This document shows, one piece after another, positions 15,168-20,770 of a stretch of 20,770 nt of DNA. Origin of the DNA: DASSWG01 sp041689995 (GTDB lineage Bacteria > Bacteroidota > Bacteroidia > Flavobacteriales > Flavobacteriaceae); contig JBDNFD010000023.1 of the NCBI GenBank assembly GCA_041689995.1, positions 1-20,770 on the forward strand, in the 5' to 3' direction. Position numbers and translations under genes: made by a program. The notes beneath the pieces are model-generated. The model ran no database searches, was not told where the DNA came from, and was given only the letters and a program-made list of their open reading frames with translations. Numbering within the stretch: the stretch's first letter is position 1; the number at the start of each line of letters is the position of its first letter.

Positions 15168-16376
15168 TTACTCCAAATAAATTTCCTCCAAAAGTTCATC
15201 AAAAGCACTTTTCATTTCATCAAGAGTGATTTCATCATAATTTTGCTTGTCCAAGATTTCTAAAAAAACCTTTCGTGGACTAAGATTTTCCAAACTTTCG
15301 CCAACCGAATACATTTCCCCAGCGCCATTAATTTGATTTTCGAAGGTTGCCCGATGTTTCACAATCTGAAAACCTGGTTTTTCAAAAGTGCTTATTAATT
15401 GGTCCAGTTGTATAATTTTATCGGCGTCGTATTCTTTTTCCTGCAATTCCATTTCTATCAATGAGTCCAATTTCCGCCGCTCACTTAGATTTTGGAGCTT
15501 TTCTTGTAATTGTTCCAAATTTCCCACAATTTTCAACAAACTTCTGAACTGCGGTATGGGCAAACTTGTTGGAACCCATCCTTCTTGTGTGTCCAGCAGC
15601 AAAACCCGTTTTTCATTGTTGCGCTCACTGAAAGAGAGAGGAAGGGGAGAACCGCTGTAAAAAGTTGGCGTCGTTGCATTCGCTTTTTGGGGCTTATGGA
15701 TATGACCCAAGGCGATGTAGCTGAAATAATCCCCAAACCGGAGCGCGTTGAAAGCAGCTTGATTCCCAATTTGGATTTCCCGTTCACTCTCTGAAGTGAT
15801 GGCTCCCGTCGCAAAAAGATGCCCGAGCGCAATTGCCGGAATTTTTGGATATTTCGTTTCGCAAAGTGTGGCCGCTTCCATAAAATATTGTTCAATACCC
15901 GCCTGAATTTGTTCCAACCGATCATTATAAGTCTGACCTTCGCCGGCATGGCGCAAATTGGCTTCCCGCAAATACGGCAGGGCGGCGATCACAAATTCTA
16001 CTTTATTATGATCGTTATGAATGGGAATAATCAGATCTTCCATATTTTCGGGCAGTCCACCAATTACGTGCACATCCAATTCCCTCAAAATTTCAGCGGG
16101 AGCGTTCAGCATGGCCGGGGAATCGTGATTGCCGCCGGTGATAATTAGTTTACAGTTCAGCCGGCAGAGGCACATTAGTGAGCGGTAATATTGTTGCCGA
16201 GCTTCAGAAGAAGGATTTGCGAGATCAAAAACATCGCCGGAAACAACCATGATTTCCACATTTTCCTGTTCAATGGTTTTGCAAAGCCACTTTATAAAAA
16301 GGTCGAAATCTTCGGAAAGATCGTGTTTGTGCAGCTTTTTTCCGATATGCCAATCGGCGGTATGAAGTATTTTCAT
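15168..16376 (-). CDS. sbcD: Exonuclease subunit SbcD (Mre11-like nuclease)
   Basis: The 402-residue protein is the metal-dependent nuclease partner of SbcC. Phosphoesterase motifs appear in order: HTADWHIG with D8 and H10, VSGDVFD with D48, GGNHDSP with N83 and H84, an ALGHLFATG segment, and YIALGHIHKPQ. Those residues should bind the two manganese ions. The carboxyl part (from about 270) is the capping and SbcC-interaction region and is less conserved. The length matches the roughly 400-residue family norm. The ATG at 16374-16376 begins the canonical MKILHTADWH. It is the first gene of the sbcD-sbcC pair and is divergent from the SNF2 helicase gene across a 276-nt gap with no clear consensus promoter. 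Confidence 0.96.
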   Translation of the reverse strand: MKILHTADWHIGKKLHKHDLSEDFDLFIKWLCKTIEQENVEIMVVSGDVFDLANPSSEARQQYYRSLMCLCRLNCKLIITGGNHDSPAMLNAPAEILRELDVHVIGGLPENMEDLIIPIHNDHNKVEFVIAALPYLREANLRHAGEGQTYNDRLEQIQAGIEQYFMEAATLCETKYPKIPAIALGHLFATGAITSESEREIQIGNQAAFNALRFGDYFSYIALGHIHKPQKANATTPTFYSGSPLPLSFSERNNEKRVLLLDTQEGWVPTSLPIPQFRSLLKIVGNLEQLQEKLQNLSERRKLDSLIEMELQEKEYDADKIIQLDQLISTFEKPGFQIVKHRATFENQINGAGEMYSVGESLENLSPRKVFLEILDKQNYDEITLDEMKSAFDELLEEIYLE

Positions 16377-16652
16377 CGGGATTTAGAATTTTGTCTAAAA
16401 ATAATGTTCTTTGGAAGCTTGTGCAAGCGGTGCGGCATTTTTGTGGTTTTGAAAGTCTTGGCATTTAGGGCGCGTTCTGCCCGTGTTATTCTACCTTTCG
16501 TAATTTCGCAACGCATTCAATTCCTAATCGATCCATACATTACATAATCGGACCACCCGAAACCCGATTTTTTTCCTTCTTAATACTTTCTTTTTTTCCA
16601 TCAGTTCATTAAATTTACCGCCAAAAATTCCCTCCGTAAAACAAGATGTTAC

Positions 16653-19600
16653 ATGAAGTTATCGTATAAACCTTTCCAAAACTTTATTCAGAAGAACACG
16701 ACGGCCAAAACACGGGGTCGGTATGCTGACTCCCTCGTCTCTACATTGAATATAAGTTCCAATGAAATTAAGGCTGAGGTTTTGGGTTCTCAATATTATA
16801 GTGTTGCTATAGAATTTAATTTTAAAGAAATAACCAGTGCGAGTTGCACCTGTCCATACGATCAAGGTGGATATTGCAAACACATTGTTCATGTTTTGGT
16901 CGAAGCGGATAATTTGATACAAAAAAATGGCACTCCAAATTTTTCATCTTCTGCCCAGTCTTCTATAATTTCGCTAAAAAAAGAAGGGAAAACCTTCATC
17001 TTGGAAAATCAAAACATCCAAGGGTTAAGCCCCCAGGAAATTAAAAATATTTCCACAAAAACACAAAATTATTTTTGGCACCGTTCATTGAACATCGTTG
17101 AAGCACTGATGCCGCCAAATAATTTTATTGCGAAAATCAACGAATCGTACATCCATGATTTTGATATAGAAATAACCCAGAAAGATGATGATCTTCATTT
17201 AAAATGTACTTGCGCCAATTTATCGACTAAAATTTGCCCGCACCTGCATTTTGCGTTATTGAATATACTGGAATCGGAAATGCTCCAGTTGCCATTTGAC
17301 GAGAAAAACCGGTTACAACTTTTCCAACAGTATTCAGATTCTAAAGGATTGGGGGATATTGAGAAATTGGATGATTTTTGGAGGGCTTCCTTCAGTTCCG
17401 GGAGAATTTATATTGAGCCCAAGCACGCCTTTTTATCCCTCTCAAAATCAGATATTTCTTTCTTGAAAAATGAATTGCTCCCCGATTTTCAACTTCCTGC
17501 TTCGGCTTCGGGGAAAAAGAAACTGGAATTCATCTTGGCTGATGGTGGTCACGACACCGGGTTTAGCTTTCAATTGATGCAAGCTCCCTTGGCAAAAAGC
17601 GGCAACATGAAATCTCCCATTCGACCGGTGGATTTACAGGATAAATTAAAGGGCCTTTCGGAACGGGAAGAGTTCTTGTTCATCACTTCCCTTTTGCAAC
17701 AAGGGGAATACGGCCGGGATTATTCTGCTGATCTGCATGTCCTTAAAAATCCATTTGATTTGCCGTTTTATTATTTTCAATCAGAGTGGAACGATGAAAA
17801 AATAACACCGGGAAAAATCAACCCCATCCAGTTCTTTGTCCAAAATATTGAAGCAACGCTTCAAGTGAAGCAAAAAGACGGTTTCTATGTTATGAAGCTT
17901 CAGCTGCAAATTAATGGGAAAAATTATCCTTCTGCAGAATTGGAACAATATGGGCACTATGTTTTGATGGATGAAAAATGCTATTTTATCAAAGATGAAG
18001 TGGTCTTCAAGCTGCTCAATTTTTTCAGGGAAAATAAGCACGAAATTTATTTGACCGAACACCAGTTCATCCAGTTTAAAAAAGAATTCTTGGATCAATT
18101 GGAACAAGCGGTGAAAGTTGAATACAGCTTTATCAAAAAAGCACCGAAAAAGCTTATCCTGAAACAAGCCTTGGATCACGTTAGCGAGCACATGATTTAC
18201 TTATCCGAATCGGATGATTACATCCTTATCACGCCGGTTATCCGGTATGGTGAAATTGAGGCGCCCATACTTTCCAGGCGAAATGTGTATGCCGAGGATG
18301 AGAAGGGAAAAATGTACGTAATCGACCGAAACGAGGTGGCTGAATACCGATTCAAACGGAATATTCAAGCCCAGCATCCCGCTTTTGAAGATAACCCGCA
18401 AACCGAATTTTATTACTTGCACAAACAAGAATTTCTGGATGAGGGTTGGTTTATTGAAGCCTTTGAAGCTTGGCGGGAGCATGGGTATGCCATCCTCGGG
18501 TTCAGACAATTGAAAAACAATAACCTGAACCCCAACAAAATGAAGGTGCAAGCCACTGTGAAATCGGGCATTGATTGGTTTGACATTCATACCGATATTG
18601 CATTTGGCGACCAAAAAGTTGGTTTGAAAGAAATCCGGAAATCCATTGTCAATAAAAACCGCTATGTCAAATTGGGTGATGGCACCAAAGGAATCCTGCC
18701 AGAAGAATGGGTCGAAAAATTCAGTCGTTATTTCCGATCCGGCGAAATTAAGGACGATGCAATCCGCACGCATAAATCGCATTTTGGGCTTGTAGATGAA
18801 TTGTTTGAAAAAGAAGTTCTGTCTTCGGAAATAAAAATGGAATTGGAAAACTACCGCGAGAAAATAGCCAATTTTCATTCCATCAGAAATGTGAAAATCC
18901 CCAAAAACCTGACAGCCGTTTTAAGGGATTACCAAAAAGAAGGTTTGAACTGGTTGAATTTCTTGGATGAATTTGGATTTGGCGGTTGTCTGGCGGATGA
19001 TATGGGACTGGGGAAAACCATTCAAATTATTGCTTATTTCCTCGCTCAAATTGAAAAAGGAAATAAAAAACCTAATTTGGTGATCGTTCCCACTTCCCTG
19101 CTCCACAACTGGGAAATTGAAATTAAAAAGTTTGCGCCAAAATTAAAACATAAAATTATTTATGGTATCGACCGGGACACGAAGCATATCAATTTTGGAA
19201 AATACGACGTGCTGATCACTTCCTATGGAACCATGCTGAATGATATTGAAATTTTAAAAGAAACCAACTTCAACGTGATTGTTCTGGATGAATCCCAAGC
19301 CATCAAAAACCCAGCATCAAAACGCTATAAAGCAGCACGGTTGCTCCAAGCAAGGCAACGGATTGTGGCGACGGGAACCCCTGTTGAAAATAATACCTTC
19401 GATTTATATGCCCAACTTTCATTTGCCATGCCCGGATTATTTGGCAATGCGAAGCAATTTGCAGCGGATTATTCCACCCCTATCGACAAATTCCAAAACG
19501 AAGATAGGGCGAGGGAACTCCAACAAAAAGTTCAGCCGTTTATTTTGAGACGCACTAAAAAAGAAGTCGCCACGGAATTGCCCGAAAAAACAGAAATGGT

Positions 19601-20297
19601 TGTTTATTGTGAAATGGGCAAGGAACAGCGCCGCGTATATGATATTTATAAAAATGAATTTCAACGTTTTCTCCAAGACAAAAGTGATGATGAATTAAAA
19701 ACTTCCAGTATGCATATTTTGCAGGGCCTAACTAAAATGCGACAAATTTGTAATACGCCTGCGCTTCTTTCGGATAATGAATATTACGGAAACCAATCGG
19801 CGAAGTTGGACGAATTGATGACACAGGTACTAAAGTTACAAAGTGAGCACAAAGTATTAATTTTCTCACAGTTCGTCGGTATGTTGAACCTGATTAGAGA
19901 GCGATTGGATCAAGAAGCGATAAAATATGCCTATCTCACAGGTCAAACCAGAAAACGACAAGAGCAGGTCGAGGCTTTCCAAGAGGATGATGAAATCCGT
20001 GTGTTCCTTATCAGTTTGAAAGCTGGGGGAACTGGATTGAATTTGACTGAGGCCGAATACGTCTTTATCGTGGATCCTTGGTGGAACCCCGCCGTTGAAA
20101 ATCAAGCTATTGACCGTGCCTACCGAATTGGACAAACAAACAAAGTCATTGCGATCCGTATGATTGTTCCTGACACAATCGAAGAAAAAATCATGGAATT
20201 GCAAGACCGCAAAAGGAAATTAGTGGAAGACTTAATCCACACTGATTCCGGATTCTTTAAGCAATTGACAAGAAATGATTTGATGAAGTTGGTGTAA
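16653..20297 (+). CDS. SWI2/SNF2 family helicase-like ATPase with two SWIM-type zinc motifs
   Basis: The 1214-residue protein is a bacterial SNF2 translocase. At its amino end a canonical SWIM motif, C65-x-C67-x(7)-C75-x-H77, is followed by a second CxC...CxH set at C185, C187, C195 and H197. A long middle region (about 230-700) corresponds to the bacterial SNF2-associated domain. The ATPase core begins near 755 with AVLRDYQKEGLNWL, Walker A GLGKT at 785-789, a DESQ box at 879-882 instead of DEAH, and ATGTPVENN. The second RecA lobe has VLIFSQF, SLKAGGTGLNLT and the motif VI region QAIDRAYRIGQ starting near 1151. Such proteins move on double-stranded DNA and displace bound proteins; in bacteria they are linked to RNA polymerase recycling and stress, but the role here is unknown. 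It is a stand-alone gene divergent from sbcD. Confidence 0.95.
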   Translation: MKLSYKPFQNFIQKNTTAKTRGRYADSLVSTLNISSNEIKAEVLGSQYYSVAIEFNFKEITSASCTCPYDQGGYCKHIVHVLVEADNLIQKNGTPNFSSSAQSSIISLKKEGKTFILENQNIQGLSPQEIKNISTKTQNYFWHRSLNIVEALMPPNNFIAKINESYIHDFDIEITQKDDDLHLKCTCANLSTKICPHLHFALLNILESEMLQLPFDEKNRLQLFQQYSDSKGLGDIEKLDDFWRASFSSGRIYIEPKHAFLSLSKSDISFLKNELLPDFQLPASASGKKKLEFILADGGHDTGFSFQLMQAPLAKSGNMKSPIRPVDLQDKLKGLSEREEFLFITSLLQQGEYGRDYSADLHVLKNPFDLPFYYFQSEWNDEKITPGKINPIQFFVQNIEATLQVKQKDGFYVMKLQLQINGKNYPSAELEQYGHYVLMDEKCYFIKDEVVFKLLNFFRENKHEIYLTEHQFIQFKKEFLDQLEQAVKVEYSFIKKAPKKLILKQALDHVSEHMIYLSESDDYILITPVIRYGEIEAPILSRRNVYAEDEKGKMYVIDRNEVAEYRFKRNIQAQHPAFEDNPQTEFYYLHKQEFLDEGWFIEAFEAWREHGYAILGFRQLKNNNLNPNKMKVQATVKSGIDWFDIHTDIAFGDQKVGLKEIRKSIVNKNRYVKLGDGTKGILPEEWVEKFSRYFRSGEIKDDAIRTHKSHFGLVDELFEKEVLSSEIKMELENYREKIANFHSIRNVKIPKNLTAVLRDYQKEGLNWLNFLDEFGFGGCLADDMGLGKTIQIIAYFLAQIEKGNKKPNLVIVPTSLLHNWEIEIKKFAPKLKHKIIYGIDRDTKHINFGKYDVLITSYGTMLNDIEILKETNFNVIVLDESQAIKNPASKRYKAARLLQARQRIVATGTPVENNTFDLYAQLSFAMPGLFGNAKQFAADYSTPIDKFQNEDRARELQQKVQPFILRRTKKEVATELPEKTEMVVYCEMGKEQRRVYDIYKNEFQRFLQDKSDDELKTSSMHILQGLTKMRQICNTPALLSDNEYYGNQSAKLDELMTQVLKLQSEHKVLIFSQFVGMLNLIRERLDQEAIKYAYLTGQTRKRQEQVEAFQEDDEIRVFLISLKAGGTGLNLTEAEYVFIVDPWWNPAVENQAIDRAYRIGQTNKVIAIRMIVPDTIEEKIMELQDRKRKLVEDLIHTDSGFFKQLTRNDLMKLV

Positions 20298-20651
20298 CCA
20301 GAATAATATGCGCGGCGTTATTGTAGGCTTTGAATAAGTAGTCCTTTTCTAATTCGAAATCTATAAAATTCGAAAAAAATCCGAGCGATAATTTATGCTC
20401 ATTTATATAGCCAGTTTACAATCATTATATAGCGATGATAAAAGAAGGATAATACATAGATAGTTCGCGGGTCTTTAACGCCTGTTTAAAGGGGATATCC
20501 CGAAGAAACGTTGGAATGCCCTTTGGGCGGCGACTGATGTCAAAATCATAAAACGGCACCGCGCGGGACTTTTGTTTTTTGGCGCAACCCATTCATCCGC
20601 AAGTCTTTGATGTGGGCGGAAAAAAAGATAAAATTTTCTTGAAAAAACAGC

Positions 20652-20681
20652 TTGTTGAAGTAAAAAAGGCACGTATATTTG
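20652..20681 (+). promoter_or_regulatory. Strong Bacteroidota-type promoter (upstream of two)
   Basis: TTG at 20652-20654 and TATATTTG at 20674-20681 (an exact TAnnTTTG match) are separated by 19 nt. It is followed by GCACCCGCC, a context I associate with stable-RNA promoters in this phylum. No gene begins before the window ends. Confidence 0.65.
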
Positions 20682-20731
20682 CACCCGCCAAAAGGGGGAA
20701 GGGAGGAAGTTTGGAAGTTCTTGAAAATGGG

Positions 20732-20759
20732 TCGAAAAAAAATAAATTTTTTTTCTTTG
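20732..20759 (+). promoter_or_regulatory. Second tandem promoter-like unit at the right edge
   Basis: TCGAAAAAA near 20732 (one mismatch from TTG at -33) and TTTCTTTG at 20752-20759 (one mismatch from TAnnTTTG) flank an A-tract and T-tract spacer of about 17 nt, followed by GCACATTAAAAA to the last base. It duplicates the layout of the preceding unit, as expected for tandem promoters of an rRNA or tRNA operon just outside the window. Confidence 0.5.
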
Positions 20760-20770
20760 CACATTAAAAA

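Larger units (their letters stand above)
20298..20770. other. Gene-free right end with promoter-like sequence
   Basis: No credible gene is visible. The first part has a direct repeat of AATTCGAAA around 20355 and 20368 and a perfect palindrome GGGATATCCC near 20493-20502. The last 130 nt hold two successive units that each begin with TTCTTGAAAA and end with TTTGCAC about 40 nt later, described separately. Short open frames on both strands between 20475 and 20767 are low-complexity, lysine- and phenylalanine-rich products of the A/T runs. Confidence 0.6.

Noticed and set aside
18201..18878. 225-codon leftward open frame inside the SNF2 gene
   Set aside because: It is antisense to the conserved SNF2-associated region; its phenylalanine-rich product reflects complementary codons.
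12073..20297. sbcD-sbcC plus the SNF2 gene as a novel anti-phage defence island
   Set aside because: SbcCD is a widespread housekeeping nuclease, the SNF2 gene is divergent rather than in one operon, and no defence-specific partner or mobility gene is nearby.
20475..20767. Short open frames on both strands at the right end
   Set aside because: Composition follows A/T homopolymers, the frames overlap one another, and they cover the promoter-like units.

Overview
The window looks like chromosomal DNA from a member of the Bacteroidota, most likely family Flavobacteriaceae. The evidence is low G+C content, TAnnTTTG-type -7 promoter boxes instead of sigma70 boxes, little visible Shine-Dalgarno signal, a fragment of the gliding gene gldF, a DUF4294 protein next to an M42 aminopeptidase, and the long form of PurC. 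No phage, integrase, transposase, CRISPR array, tRNA or rRNA gene is visible. Most genes are housekeeping or ordinary regulatory genes.

Layout. 1-495: the end of an unrecognised rightward gene converging with a small FHA-domain gene. 496-1420: a structured gap, an amino-terminal fragment of gldF, and a cluster of nested inverted repeats. 1421-2544: a leftward pair, an ABM-type monooxygenase overlapping a SAM hydrolase by 4 nt. 2545-3726: a repeat-rich spacer with a heptamer array, then phoH starting at TTG. 3773-4233: a leftward RelE-like toxin and its antitoxin. 4288-5364: a well-formed promoter and purC. 5365-5761: a palindromic element and a two-helix membrane protein. 5814-8568: a leftward four-PAS histidine kinase followed by a single-domain response regulator. 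8871-9928: a type IB topoisomerase broken by two single-base frameshifts. 10126-12056: divergent M42 aminopeptidase and DUF4294 genes. 12073-16376: leftward sbcD-sbcC. 16653-20297: a very long SNF2 helicase with two SWIM-like zinc motifs. 20298-20770: no gene, but two tandem promoter-like units ending at the window edge, probably leading into a stable-RNA operon.

Functional links. SbcCD (DNA end and hairpin processing) and the SNF2 protein are divergently arranged DNA-transaction genes. The kinase and receiver probably form one signalling unit. The toxin-antitoxin pair sits between phoH and purC. The two clearly damaged genes are gldF (truncated) and topoisomerase IB (two frameshifts). All other complete genes are open at normal length, even across longer homopolymers, so I favour real gene decay or a local rearrangement over general poor sequence quality.

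I found no convincing new multi-gene system. The observations most worth a second look are the two broken genes, the paired SWIM motifs, the intergenic repeat elements, and the promoter-like units at the right edge.
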